IMG/VR virus record: IMGVR_UViG_3300034816_000006
Coordinates: 1 to 64,000 of that record
Reading direction: 5' to 3' (one strand)
From: a virus
Length of the DNA: 64,000 bases
Shown here piece after piece: positions 1 to 8,848 of the stretch. The notes under the pieces are model-generated. The model was not told where the DNA came from, did no database searches, and saw only the letters and a list, made by a program, of their open reading frames with translations. Made by a program: the position numbers and the translations under genes. Position 1 is the first letter of the stretch; each line of letters opens with the position of its first letter.

Positions 1-1
1 G

Positions 2-2893
2 GCTGACGTGGCGGCCCTCACCGCGCTCATGCACAAGGGCACACTGACCGCGATCGAATACGAGAACGAGTTCCAGCGGCTCGCGAAACAGTACGGCACG
101 ATGCATGGTCCGGTCGCGCCGGGGCCTGCGCTGCCAAAACCAGAAGCCGAGACCGACGGTGGCGTCGGGGCGCTTGCTGGGGGGCTCGGTCAGGCCGGGG
201 TCGTCCTTGCCGGAGGGGCGCTTGGGGCCGCTGCCATTGGTCTCGGTCAACATGTCTCTGGCCTCATCGACAAATTCCACGAACTTCAGGACACATGGAC
301 AGAGGCAAAGAATACAGCTCTCAAGTTTGCCGACAGCGTCCACTCGACCAACTTGATCATCGATGAGCAGATTCATCTTGCTCACGATCTTCATTCGACC
401 GAGACGGCGACGATCGAGCTGTACGATACGATCCGCGACGGCACCGACGACCTAAACGTCTCGCATCAGGAGCAGATCAACCTGACTCGAGCGCTCGGAG
501 AAGAAGTACAGATCGCAGGGAGATCGCTCGAAAGCGCTGGCAGTATCGCGCAGCGGTTTGCCTATGCGATGGCGCGTGGCTCCATCTCGGTGTTGGAACT
601 CAACCGGATGATGAAGCAAGTCCCGGAACTCGCAACGTTGTGGTCGAAGTCTCTAGGCACTGACGTTCCAGGTGTGCTCGCTAAGGTGCGGGCCGGGTCG
701 GTGAGCGTTGAGGACCTCATGCGTCCGCTGCTCAGCGAGGGCGAGCAGATTCACAAAAACTTCGAACTACGCGAGCGGACGATCAAGCAAAAGGAACAAG
801 AGCACGAACTGAACGAGAAGCTGTACTCGCAGAAGTATGACGTCGCACTCGGTGCAGGCCACGGTGCACAGGCGATCGTCGATGCGCTCAAGGCAAACGA
901 CGCCATGCGCCAAATGTACGCTCAGATGGGCAGCAGCGGGATCGGCGGGGCAACGTCGGATCTCGCCCGAGAGGCAGAGAAGCAACTAGCCGAGGAGCGC
1001 AAGGCGCACATCCAGGAAGCGATCGACGACGTCAAGAACCTGACGGGGTTCCTGCGGCCGCTGGGCGATCGGTATCGTGAATGGATCGGAGATACCGCGG
1101 CAGTTCGCGCTGAGGTCATCAAGATCAACGCCCCGATGGAAGCAGCGCGTGCAGAACTTGGCAAGCTCAACAAGGCATTTGAGATCGGCCAGATCGACGT
1201 CCTCGACTACACGAAGCACTGGGTCTCGCTGCAGACGACGATCGGCCACGGTGTTGGACCGCAGGCGTACAAGATCACCGAACCGATCCGCATCGCCAAG
1301 GAGGAACTGAAGCGGTTCATGAACGAGATCGAGGCGGGCGCCGATGTCACGCAGGCTCAGGCGCGCAAGGCGATCACGGGCTACGAAACCACGATCCTGG
1401 GTCGCGTTCCGGAGCAGGCGAAGCTCAACAACCCGAAGCTGGATGCGAAGGACGCGCTAGCTGATCTCATCAAGCTGCAGAAGGACGGCGTCATTACGGG
1501 CGAGGCGTTCCGTCGCGAGTACGAGTCGCTCGTCACGACGATGAACGACGGCCGCCTGCCCGAGGCCATCAAGATCTGGAACATGGTCCATGACCCGATC
1601 GACCAGGCCTCGCGAGACTTCCGCGCGCTCGAGGCGCTGTTCCGCAGCGGTCGGCTCTCTGCGGTGCAGTACACCGAGCAGCTGAAGATCGTCGCGGACA
1701 CGCACAAGAACGCTAACGCGGCGATCCTGGCCTCGAGCATCTCGGTATTGGATGAGAACGTCGCCAAGGGCGTGCTGCGCTGGCGCGACTACAACGCCGA
1801 GGTGGCGAAGGCCGTGGCCGGCTTCGAGCAGATCCACCGTACCGCGAGCGGGATCCAGTACCAGATCGCAGCGCCTGGGCCGTCGACGTCGGGCGTTCCG
1901 GGCCAGACCGTGGCACAGGCAGGCGCAGCAGCAACGTCGGCTGATTATGGCGACGAGTACAAGGCCCAGGCTGCTCAGCTCGAGCGCGCGCGACTGGTGG
2001 CCAATGAGGGCGCGGCTGCGCTCGTGAAGTACGAGCACGCGCTCAAGGATGTTGAGGTCGCGCAACAGGCTTACGGGCTGAGTGGCGAAGAAGTGACCGC
2101 TCGGCAGCGCAAGCTGCGTGACGAGTACGAAGCGACGGTCGAGTCGCTGACTAAGATCAAGAGCCCGCTGGCCACGTACCAGCTCACACTCAAGCACCTC
2201 GACGAGCAGCTTCACGACAGTGCCATCAGCCAGTCGAAGTACAACGAGGCGGTCGGCAAGGCCAAGCAGCAGCTGCTGACCGATACGGGCGGGGACAAGG
2301 AGTTCCTCGGGGCGATGGAACTGCAGTGGATCAAGCTCAAGGACGAGGCCGAAGCGTTCGGCGCCACTGTCGCGAACCAGGTCGTCGGCGACATCGGCAA
2401 GCTGAGCGACGCGCTGGTCACCGCGGCGAACGGCGGCGAGGTCTCGTGGTCCGGCATGGCCGACGCGATGATCCAGGACCTGGAGCGCGTACTGCTGCGG
2501 GCCCTGGCGATCAAGGCGATCATGGCGGTCGGCGACGCGATTTCCCCGGGCAGCGGGCAGGCGCTGGGCGCCGCGATCGGGCATGCCGCAACCGGCTTCG
2601 ATGCGGTGGTTCGTGGTCCTGGCAGCGTGGACAGCAAGCTGTTCGCGTCGTGGGTGTCTCCCGGCGAGCGCGTGACCATCACCCCGCCGGGCGCGTATCC
2701 GCACGCGGGCGGTGGTTTCTCGACCGGGCCGATGCAGGCCCCGCAGTCCAGGGCGCCGATCAACAAGATCTACAACATCATGGATGGTTCTGTGGTGCGC
2801 GCTGAGATCGGAAGCCGGAGCGGTAACCAGTCCGTGCTCAACGTGCTTCGAGCGAACCCCGGCGCGGTTGGGAACTACAGCGGCAGGCGGTGA
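2..2893 (+). CDS. Tape measure protein (5' end outside window)
   Basis: The reading frame is open at the left edge: the codons before the GTG at 8 are sense, so the true start is probably outside the window. At least 960 residues are visible. It is the likely tail tape measure, the extended protein that sets tail length and fills the tail tube. What shows this is its size, a Gly/Ala-rich hydrophobic stretch near residues 55-85, a long charged helical middle, a hydrophobic segment near residue 830 (LRALAIKAIMAVGDAIS) and a Gly/Pro-rich C-terminus. Its place directly before the distal tail, hub and tip genes is the usual siphovirus order. Large antisense ORFs over it are shadows. Confidence 0.85.
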   Translation, partial: ADVAALTALMHKGTLTAIEYENEFQRLAKQYGTMHGPVAPGPALPKPEAETDGGVGALAGGLGQAGVVLAGGALGAAAIGLGQHVSGLIDKFHELQDTWTEAKNTALKFADSVHSTNLIIDEQIHLAHDLHSTETATIELYDTIRDGTDDLNVSHQEQINLTRALGEEVQIAGRSLESAGSIAQRFAYAMARGSISVLELNRMMKQVPELATLWSKSLGTDVPGVLAKVRAGSVSVEDLMRPLLSEGEQIHKNFELRERTIKQKEQEHELNEKLYSQKYDVALGAGHGAQAIVDALKANDAMRQMYAQMGSSGIGGATSDLAREAEKQLAEERKAHIQEAIDDVKNLTGFLRPLGDRYREWIGDTAAVRAEVIKINAPMEAARAELGKLNKAFEIGQIDVLDYTKHWVSLQTTIGHGVGPQAYKITEPIRIAKEELKRFMNEIEAGADVTQAQARKAITGYETTILGRVPEQAKLNNPKLDAKDALADLIKLQKDGVITGEAFRREYESLVTTMNDGRLPEAIKIWNMVHDPIDQASRDFRALEALFRSGRLSAVQYTEQLKIVADTHKNANAAILASSISVLDENVAKGVLRWRDYNAEVAKAVAGFEQIHRTASGIQYQIAAPGPSTSGVPGQTVAQAGAAATSADYGDEYKAQAAQLERARLVANEGAAALVKYEHALKDVEVAQQAYGLSGEEVTARQRKLRDEYEATVESLTKIKSPLATYQLTLKHLDEQLHDSAISQSKYNEAVGKAKQQLLTDTGGDKEFLGAMELQWIKLKDEAEAFGATVANQVVGDIGKLSDALVTAANGGEVSWSGMADAMIQDLERVLLRALAIKAIMAVGDAISPGSGQALGAAIGHAATGFDAVVRGPGSVDSKLFASWVSPGERVTITPPGAYPHAGGGFSTGPMQAPQSRAPINKIYNIMDGSVVRAEIGSRSGNQSVLNVLRANPGAVGNYSGRR

Positions 2894-2901
2894 ATCGCCC
2901 C
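2893..2901 (+). promoter_or_regulatory. AATCGCCCC element (late promoter-like), copy 1
   Basis: AATCGCCCC begins in the stop codon of the tape measure gene. It is the least regular of six copies: the supported start downstream (2981) is 88 bp away rather than 37-38 bp, though an ATG lies 39 bp away at 2932. It may drive the tail genes that follow. Confidence 0.45.
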
Positions 2902-2980
2902 ACCTTGTCCGACGGCAGATGATGATCTGGCATGCTCGCCGTGATTCGACCCAGAGAAGTTCTGATGCCACCTTCCGGGT

Positions 2981-3217
2981 GTGGCGGCGACGAACTACAC
3001 GACGACGGCATCGGTCACCCTTGCGACGCTGGCGGCGACCTACGACGGCATCGCCTCGATCTTCCATCACCTTGCCGCGGTGAAGCGGCAGCAGAACGTC
3101 AACATCATCATGAGCGCTATCGTGCTCAACGGTGACAACACGATCACATTCACGTTTACCAACGCGTTGCCGGTGAATGCGGAACAGCTCCTCCACCTCG
3201 GGGTCGTGCAGACGTGA
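2981..3217 (+). CDS. Small tail-region protein, 78 aa
   Basis: GTG start, 78 residues, Thr/Ala/Asn-rich with a beta-strand-rich C-terminus. Its stop overlaps the GTG start of the next gene (GTGA), which supports it being translated. I do not recognise a family; its position between the tape measure and tail-fibre-like genes suggests a minor structural or chaperone role. No strong ribosome binding site is seen before this start, so the exact start is uncertain. Confidence 0.6.
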   Translation: MAATNYTTTASVTLATLAATYDGIASIFHHLAAVKRQQNVNIIMSAIVLNGDNTITFTFTNALPVNAEQLLHLGVVQT

Positions 3218-4074
3218 GCTACCCCGGGACGCTGCGCTATCCGAATTCGTGGGGTACCACGATCTACTCAACCGCCGATGGGACGAGGCCTGCGACCGGC
3301 TATGGCACAAGCGTCACGCCGGCGCAGAACGCATACGGCTCGTTCGTCACCCTGATCAGTGGCGCAAACCTGACGGTAGATTGTCTAGACTTGACGATCT
3401 GCGTGAACAACGTTGGCATCACGACGGTCGCGCGTGACTGTGTCGTGGCGCTCGGCATCGATCAGGCGGGCGGGACGTCGTTCACGACGATCGCTGACCT
3501 CGTGTGCGGGCCAGCCTGCGGCTACGCGTTCGGTAGTGACGGCATGACCGGTACCGTGTTTCGCTTCCCGCTGTGGCTCAAGTCGGGATGGTCGATCGGT
3601 GTGGCCGGCGCGGTGAATAGTGCGACGCTCACCGCGTTCAACGTGTTCTGCAAGGTCCGCGGTGCGCCCTCGCACCCTGAGTGCCTCTGGGTCGGCACGG
3701 GTATCGAGCAGTACGGCGTCACGCTGGCGTCGAGCTCGGGCACGACCGTCACGCCGGGTACGACGAGCGAGGGCGCCTACGCGCAGATTGGTACCACGAC
3801 GAAGGCGATCTACGCGATCGAGTTCGGCTACGGAATCAACGACTCGACGATGAGCCAGGCCAACCTTGACGTGGACATCGCAGTCGGCGACGCGACCAAC
3901 AAGCTGATCGCGATCCCAAACGCGCCGATCTCGACGAGCGCGCTCGAGTCGATCGCGAAGCTGCCTGCGCTCGAATACGTCACCGCGGCGGCGAGCGTGA
4001 ACGTCTACGCACGGGCACAGAGCAGCGGAACCGTCGATAGCGCCAACTCAGTCGCAGTCTACGGCGTGTTTTAA
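3214..4074 (+). CDS. Putative minor tail protein, 286 aa
   Basis: A 286-residue protein rich in Gly, Thr, Ser and Ala with alternating hydrophobic strands and no signal peptide, as in beta-rich tail appendage proteins. It overlaps the preceding gene by 4 bases and is followed after 2 bases by the repeat-containing fibre gene. No catalytic motif is visible. A structural role is inferred from composition and position. Confidence 0.6.
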   Translation: MSYPGTLRYPNSWGTTIYSTADGTRPATGYGTSVTPAQNAYGSFVTLISGANLTVDCLDLTICVNNVGITTVARDCVVALGIDQAGGTSFTTIADLVCGPACGYAFGSDGMTGTVFRFPLWLKSGWSIGVAGAVNSATLTAFNVFCKVRGAPSHPECLWVGTGIEQYGVTLASSSGTTVTPGTTSEGAYAQIGTTTKAIYAIEFGYGINDSTMSQANLDVDIAVGDATNKLIAIPNAPISTSALESIAKLPALEYVTAAASVNVYARAQSSGTVDSANSVAVYGVF

Positions 4075-4076
4075 CC

Positions 4077-5435
4077 ATGGCAACTCCATTTACAACAAGC
4101 ACCGGAAGTTCGAGCATCAGCGGCACCGAGTTCTCGCTGGTCAATGGCTCGACGTCGCTTGCCGCGTCGACTACCGCAGGAGAACTCGAGGCGCTGATCG
4201 ACCTGAGCGGAATGATCGCTGGCGATCAGTACCAGATTCGCGTCGTTGACAAGGTCAACGGAGGGACGGCGACGAACCTCTGGATCGCGTTCCCGACCGG
4301 CGTGCAGAGCGGCCTGTTCCGCGTGCCGCCAACTCGAGTGAATGAAGGCTGGGACGTGCGCGTCAAGCTGATCACCGGCAGCGCTCGGACCGTCGCGTGG
4401 TCGTTGAAGCAGGACGTTGGTGATGTCAACGCGCTGACCATCGCGAATGCGGCGATCGCAGCAGCGACGTTCGCCAGCGGGGCCATCACGAGCACGGTCA
4501 TCGCGGCGAACGCGATCGGTGCAAGCCAGATCGCCACGGACGCCATCGATGCCGACTCGATCAAGACGGATGCGGTTACCGAGATCCAATCGGGCCTCGC
4601 AACCTCAACCGCGCTGTCCACGGCACAGACCGATCTGACCACGCTCACCGGCCGGCTCACATCGACGCGGGCCGGGCTCCTGGACAACCTCGATGCGGCG
4701 ATTACGAGCCGGGCGCCGAGTTCCACGGCCGTATCGAACGCCGACTACACCTCAGCTCGCGCGACCAAACTCGACAACCTCGACGCGACCGTAAGCAGCC
4801 GTGCTCCGAGCAGTACCGCGCTAACTACGGCGACGTGGACTAATACACGGGCTGGCCTGATCGATCACCTGGACGCCGACATCTCGAGCCGAGCCCCGGC
4901 AAGCACCGCGGTATCGAACGTCGACTACACGAGCGCGCGGGCTGGCAAGATCGACAACCTCGACGCAGCGGTGACGACGCGGGCGCCGGCATCCACGGCG
5001 CTCAGTACTGTCCAGTGGACCAACGCACGTGCCACGAACCTCGACAATTTGGACGCGGCCGTCGCGAGCCGGGCATCGGCTAGCGCGGTCGCCACGGTCC
5101 AGGCCGACACCGACGACATCCAGAGCAGGCTCCCCGCCGCGCTCGACGGCAGCGGGAACATCAAAGCGGGCGTGCAGTCGCTGGTCGCAGGCGCGCTGAC
5201 CTCGATCGCGGATGCCATCTTCGACACGATCCTGGAGTCCGCTCCGACCAACGCGACGACGTTCCGGCAGCGGTTGCGTGTCTGGTGGTCAGTGCTGAGC
5301 GCCAAGGCGACCGGCCTGGCCATCACGACCGCCGGCACCGAGCACTTCCGCGATGCCGCGGACACCAAGGACCGCGCGACCTACACCCTGGCCACGGACG
5401 GCACGCGCACGCCGACCGGATTCGACGGGACCTGA
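4077..5435 (+). CDS. Tail-fibre-like protein with five 30-aa repeats
   Basis: A 452-residue protein. The first ~110 residues are beta-rich (possible virion attachment domain). Then comes an Ala/Ile/Ser-rich stretch (residues 125-165) and five tandem 30-residue repeats (about residues 193-342), each close to T-x-A-R-A-x-x-L-D-N-L-D-A followed by SRAPSSTA. The C-terminal 100 residues are not repetitive. Such regular short repeats fit a trimeric fibre or coiled shaft. Its stop codon shares one base with the ATG of the next gene (TGATG). Function as receptor-facing fibre or tail decoration is inferred. Confidence 0.65.
   Translation: MATPFTTSTGSSSISGTEFSLVNGSTSLAASTTAGELEALIDLSGMIAGDQYQIRVVDKVNGGTATNLWIAFPTGVQSGLFRVPPTRVNEGWDVRVKLITGSARTVAWSLKQDVGDVNALTIANAAIAAATFASGAITSTVIAANAIGASQIATDAIDADSIKTDAVTEIQSGLATSTALSTAQTDLTTLTGRLTSTRAGLLDNLDAAITSRAPSSTAVSNADYTSARATKLDNLDATVSSRAPSSTALTTATWTNTRAGLIDHLDADISSRAPASTAVSNVDYTSARAGKIDNLDAAVTTRAPASTALSTVQWTNARATNLDNLDAAVASRASASAVATVQADTDDIQSRLPAALDGSGNIKAGVQSLVAGALTSIADAIFDTILESAPTNATTFRQRLRVWWSVLSAKATGLAITTAGTEHFRDAADTKDRATYTLATDGTRTPTGFDGT
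4653..5102 (+). repeat. Five tandem 90-bp in-frame repeats
   Basis: Repeats start near 4653, 4743, 4833, 4923 and 5013, each 90 bp. Each encodes a diverged copy of a unit built on TSARAxxLDNLDA and SRAPSSTA. They lie inside the tail-fibre-like gene and could expand or contract by recombination. Confidence 0.85.
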
Positions 5436-5635
5436 TGCATCTCGGCGCGCATCTTGGGCAGCACATCGGCCAGCACTTGGCCTTTCAGGGCGTCGTGCTG
5501 CCGACCGTACCATCGCTGCCCAAGCATGTTCGGCTGGTCAGCCATGCGCCGGTGGCGACCCTGCTCGCCGCGCCGACCGTAGAGATCGTCGACAACGCAA
5601 CGTCCGTGACCATCCTCGAGGTGACGCATGGATGA
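5435..5635 (+). CDS. Small tail-region protein, 66 aa
   Basis: ATG shares its A with the stop of the fibre gene (TGATG), and the end overlaps the next gene by 8 bases, so it sits in a translationally coupled chain. The N-terminus is His/Gly-rich (HLGAHLGQHIGQHL), followed by Pro and a short beta-like Val/Ile region. No family recognised; a fibre accessory protein is plausible. Confidence 0.6.
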   Translation: MHLGAHLGQHIGQHLAFQGVVLPTVPSLPKHVRLVSHAPVATLLAAPTVEIVDNATSVTILEVTHG

Positions 5636-5951
5636 CAGCCGGACCGCCACATTTCGCCAGGGCATGACCCACAATCCGCTGCGTGCCGTCGCATTCACCG
5701 AGGCCGGGCTCGTCGACTTCCCTACCGAATTTCCTGGCGGTCTGACGTTCAAGATGACCAAGGGCGCAACCGTCGTCACGGGGTCAGCGACTGGGGATGC
5801 GAGCGGCAACATGACCTACCAGTGGGCTACGACCGACCTCGACGTAGCCGGCATCTACTCCGCCCGCTTCAAGGCCACGGACGGCAGCGGGAAGACCGAG
5901 TCTTTCCCGCGCGGCTACAACCTCACGATCATCGTGGAGCCGGACATCTGA
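5628..5951 (+). CDS. Small beta-rich baseplate or tail protein, 107 aa
   Basis: 107 residues with the strand pattern of an Ig-like or BppU N-terminal-like tail domain: a loss-and-gain strand region (GGLTFKMTKGATVVTGSA), then WATTDLDVAGIYSARF, typical of proteins that describe an inserted beta-sandwich. It overlaps the previous gene by 8 bases. The similarity to baseplate N-terminal domains is by eye only. Confidence 0.6.
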   Translation: MDDSRTATFRQGMTHNPLRAVAFTEAGLVDFPTEFPGGLTFKMTKGATVVTGSATGDASGNMTYQWATTDLDVAGIYSARFKATDGSGKTESFPRGYNLTIIVEPDI

Positions 5952-5987
5952 ATCGCCCCGGATCGGGTCGCTCAGCGACGGTGAGGC
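5951..5987 (+). promoter_or_regulatory. Late promoter-like element, copy 2
   Basis: AATCGCCCC at 5951-5959, 17-bp spacer, GACGGT, 5 bp, then the ATG at 5988. The motif-to-start distance (37 bp) matches the other copies at 8812, 11526, 59710 and 63719. Confidence 0.6.
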
Positions 5988-6554
5988 ATGGGCGTACAGA
6001 CCTGGAGCAACCCACTCGTCGTCGCACTCTCCGACGGCCCGACCCTCACCGCCGCAGCAGCAGCGTCCTGCCTCCCCACGCCGGCGGTCTACACGCTGCC
6101 GAACGGATTCTTCTACAACACCGGAAAGATGCTGCGGATCCGGGCGCAGGGCCGCATCAGCTGCGCCGTGACCACGCCCGGAACGGCACGCTTCGATATC
6201 CGGCTCGGTGCCAGCGCGATCATCGCGTTCGACACGGGGGCCATGAATCTCAACGTCGTGGCCAAGACAAACGTCGGATGGGACCTCAATCTGCTCCTGA
6301 CCGCGCGGACAATCGGCAGCAGCACGACCGCGACGATCCTCGGGCAAGGAACGTGGACCTCGGAGGCGGTGGTCGGGTCTCCGCTCCCCACTGCTGGCGG
6401 TAGCGGCGTGTTCACGCTGCCCTACAACACGGCTCCGGTCGTCGGTGCTGGCTTCGATTCGACCTCGGCGCTCAAGGTCGACATGTTCTACACGCAGACC
6501 GTGGCGACCGGATCGTTCACGCTGCATCAGTACCTGCTCGAGGAGATCGGCTAG
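5988..6554 (+). CDS. Putative virion structural protein, 188 aa
   Basis: 188 residues, rich in Ala, Thr, Gly and Leu with alternating beta strands and no signal peptide. Repeating small virion proteins of this type often form a jelly-roll decoration or tail component. The ATG lies 37 bp after an AATCGCCCC element. The function is inferred from position only. Confidence 0.6.
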   Translation: MGVQTWSNPLVVALSDGPTLTAAAAASCLPTPAVYTLPNGFFYNTGKMLRIRAQGRISCAVTTPGTARFDIRLGASAIIAFDTGAMNLNVVAKTNVGWDLNLLLTARTIGSSTTATILGQGTWTSEAVVGSPLPTAGGSGVFTLPYNTAPVVGAGFDSTSALKVDMFYTQTVATGSFTLHQYLLEEIG

Positions 6555-6560
6555 CGCGCC

Positions 6561-8441
6561 ATGGGCTCGGGACCCAGCGGCCCCGGGCGTCGCGGGTTCC
6601 GGGCTCTCGTCCGGCCGCGCGCGTTTGTCCCCGACGTCGTGCCGCCGGTTCAGTCCGGCGCGCACCCATACGTCACGCGCAACGGCAACCGGCACCCGTC
6701 GCGATTCTTTCGCTTTCCCAAGCAACGCAAGGCCTACGAGGTCTACGGCGGCGGCAGTGGCGCGCTGTCGGGATATGGCGCGGCTGGCGCGGCGACGTTC
6801 GTGCTCTCGTTGGAGCCGGGAACCAGCGTCACGTACGCCTGGAGCACCGACGTCTACCGCAGCTATAGCGGCAACGAGCAGCGGTCATCGCCGTTCCCGA
6901 GTCCCAAGCAGCGGTTCGAGGGTGTCGCGTTCCTGGTCGATTCCAGTAGCCGTGACGCTCGAGGGACGCTTCAGCGCGCCGCGGCGGCCGGGTCGACGTT
7001 CCTGCTTGCGGTGCCGTACGAGGAAGTCGCGATCGTCACCGACACGAACAGCGCCACGGTCGCGGTGCTGAACGTCGGAAGCACGGCCGGCCTGGACTGG
7101 GCGCTGCCGACGCAGCGCGTGATCGTGCTCGGCGGTGACGGCACCGTGGCCTACGCGGTGATCCAGAGCGTGGCATCGACGACAATCTCGGTCATCGTCA
7201 CCACGGCGAGCGGCTCGCTGCTGTTCACGCCGATCGGGACGCCAGGCCTCACCGGCGGGCGTGTCATGCCGCTGGTGCAGGTCCTGCTCGATCCGCAACA
7301 GGGCTTCGCGCGGCACCCGGTCACGGTCGACGAGTGGTCGATCCGGTGCGCGGCCAATGTGTTCGGGTGGACCGGGGCCGACAGCATGGGTCTCGGCGCG
7401 CAGCTCTACACGTACACCAACGGCGGTCCGCAGGTGCAGTCGCGCATCACCGATGCCGACCTGCTCGTGTGGGATCGGCCGAACCTGATCGACGGCACGG
7501 CCGAGGACTCCATGCTCAGCGGCGCCGAGACGCTCGACATGGGCGCGCTGCCTGCGGGCTTCGGCGACCAGACTGTGCCCGATTGGTCGCGGCCGATCCG
7601 GTACGTTTCGAGTGATCCGGCCGAATGGCAGTGGCTCAAGGCGATGCTGCGCTTCCTGCGCGGGCGGCAGCGGCCGTTTCTGCTCAGCACGAACCGCCCG
7701 GACCTGGTCTACGTCGGACCGGCGAGTGGCGGAGGTATCAAGGTGCAGAGCTCGAGCGTGGCCGGCGGCGGCGACTACGCGAGCTGGTACACGTCGCTGG
7801 CTCATCGTCGGCTCGCGATTACGGACGGCAACGGTACGATCACCTACGTCACCGTGACCGCAGCGCCGGTCGACAACGGCGACGGGACGCTGACGCTGAT
7901 GCTCGACAATGGGATCAGTGGAACGCCCGCCCTGATCTCGCTCGCCGAGCAGCTGCGGATCGACAATGACGGCAGCGATGACATCACCGTGACATGGGAA
8001 GGCGGCACGTTCACCGTCGAGCTGACCGCGCGGGCCGTGCAGGAGACGATCACGACGCCGCTCGCATACATGTTCGATACGACGACCTCGCTGGTCTACG
8101 CGTACAACCCGCCGCCAGCGCCGCCGACGGATCAGGAGTTCGCCCCCGGCCCGCTTGGGCAGACCACGCTGCTCAACATCACGCTCGATCGCGGCCTGAC
8201 CTTCGGCGGAATCGTCCAGTCAACGGCGCCTGCGGACGGAACGGTGATCTGCATCAGGAACAACACGCCAGCGCCCAACGCGTTCGGCGCGAACCTTAAC
8301 CACGAGGACACGAACTTCTCGGCGCCTGACCGCTTCTGGTTGTTCAACAGGACCGGCCATACCGGCGTCAACGCAGCGATCTGGCTCGTCTACTCGAGTG
8401 TCGACCAGCGCTGGATTCAGATCGGCTGGAACGCCGGATAG
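6561..8441 (+). CDS. Distal-tail-like protein, 626 aa
   Basis: A 626-residue protein with two related halves. Residues ~85-235 carry a W..DV.RSYSGNEQR motif followed by a strand-rich block; residues ~340-500 repeat the plan (RPIRYVSSDPAEWQWLKAML...RPFLLSTNRPDL). The SYSGNEQR type motif is typical of distal-tail or YuA-like tail proteins. The last ~100 residues form a separate domain that is related to the complete next protein. It lies 6 bases after the previous gene and is part of the tail block. It probably joins tail tube and tip. Confidence 0.7.
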   Translation: MGSGPSGPGRRGFRALVRPRAFVPDVVPPVQSGAHPYVTRNGNRHPSRFFRFPKQRKAYEVYGGGSGALSGYGAAGAATFVLSLEPGTSVTYAWSTDVYRSYSGNEQRSSPFPSPKQRFEGVAFLVDSSSRDARGTLQRAAAAGSTFLLAVPYEEVAIVTDTNSATVAVLNVGSTAGLDWALPTQRVIVLGGDGTVAYAVIQSVASTTISVIVTTASGSLLFTPIGTPGLTGGRVMPLVQVLLDPQQGFARHPVTVDEWSIRCAANVFGWTGADSMGLGAQLYTYTNGGPQVQSRITDADLLVWDRPNLIDGTAEDSMLSGAETLDMGALPAGFGDQTVPDWSRPIRYVSSDPAEWQWLKAMLRFLRGRQRPFLLSTNRPDLVYVGPASGGGIKVQSSSVAGGGDYASWYTSLAHRRLAITDGNGTITYVTVTAAPVDNGDGTLTLMLDNGISGTPALISLAEQLRIDNDGSDDITVTWEGGTFTVELTARAVQETITTPLAYMFDTTTSLVYAYNPPPAPPTDQEFAPGPLGQTTLLNITLDRGLTFGGIVQSTAPADGTVICIRNNTPAPNAFGANLNHEDTNFSAPDRFWLFNRTGHTGVNAAIWLVYSSVDQRWIQIGWNAG

Positions 8442-8449
8442 GAGACGCC

Positions 8450-8812
8450 ATGCCGCAGATGTTTCCCACGATCCTTCGGCCGGCCAGCTTCACGAGTAAC
8501 CAGGAGCTGTCGTTGTCCGTTGGTCCCACGAGCACGATTGTGTTCATGACGAGCAACGCGAACCGGACGTTCTTCGGCCTCGCTGCGGTCGGCGGCAACC
8601 AGGACGGCATGGTGGTCTGCTTCGTGAACGTCTCGAACACGGCGAACTGGCAGCACATCTTTGCGCACGACTCGTCGTCGGCCAGCAACGTAATCAACCG
8701 CTTCCTGATGCCAGGCCAAGGCAATCTCAACACGGGAACCGGCATCGGATCGTGCACGGTAGTCTACAACGGAACCATGCAGCGGTGGCTCTGCATCAGC
8801 GACACGGTCTGA
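8450..8812 (+). CDS. Small virion protein related to the C-terminus of its neighbour, 120 aa
   Basis: 120 residues. The order of features (G..V.I.N, an HD/HED residue pair, RF, then W..VY...RW near the end) matches the final ~100 residues of the 626-residue protein just upstream, so it looks like a freestanding duplicate of that domain. A good ribosome binding site (GGAG) precedes the ATG. Probably a beta-rich tail decoration domain. Confidence 0.7.
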   Translation: MPQMFPTILRPASFTSNQELSLSVGPTSTIVFMTSNANRTFFGLAAVGGNQDGMVVCFVNVSNTANWQHIFAHDSSSASNVINRFLMPGQGNLNTGTGIGSCTVVYNGTMQRWLCISDTV

Positions 8813-8848
8813 ATCGTCCCCGGTGAGGCGCGGCGCGACGATGATGAC
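8812..8848 (+). promoter_or_regulatory. Late promoter-like element, copy 3
   Basis: AATCGTCCC at 8812-8820 (one change from consensus), 16-bp spacer, GACGAT, 6 bp, GTG at 8849. Same 37-bp spacing to the start codon as at 5951. Confidence 0.6.

Noticed and set aside
2932-3135. 67-aa ORF with ATG 39 bp after the first late element
   Set aside because: Composition is Arg/His/Pro-rich like out-of-frame reading; the overlapping 2981-3217 frame is GTGA-coupled to the next gene.
1457-3310. 617-aa minus-strand ORF across the tape measure gene
   Set aside because: Antisense shadow of a high-GC gene; Arg/His-rich composition, no domain, no coupling, and it covers a clear structural gene.
5784-6725. 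313-aa minus-strand ORF in the tail block
   Set aside because: Arg-rich shadow of coding plus-strand genes with no supporting start or family.
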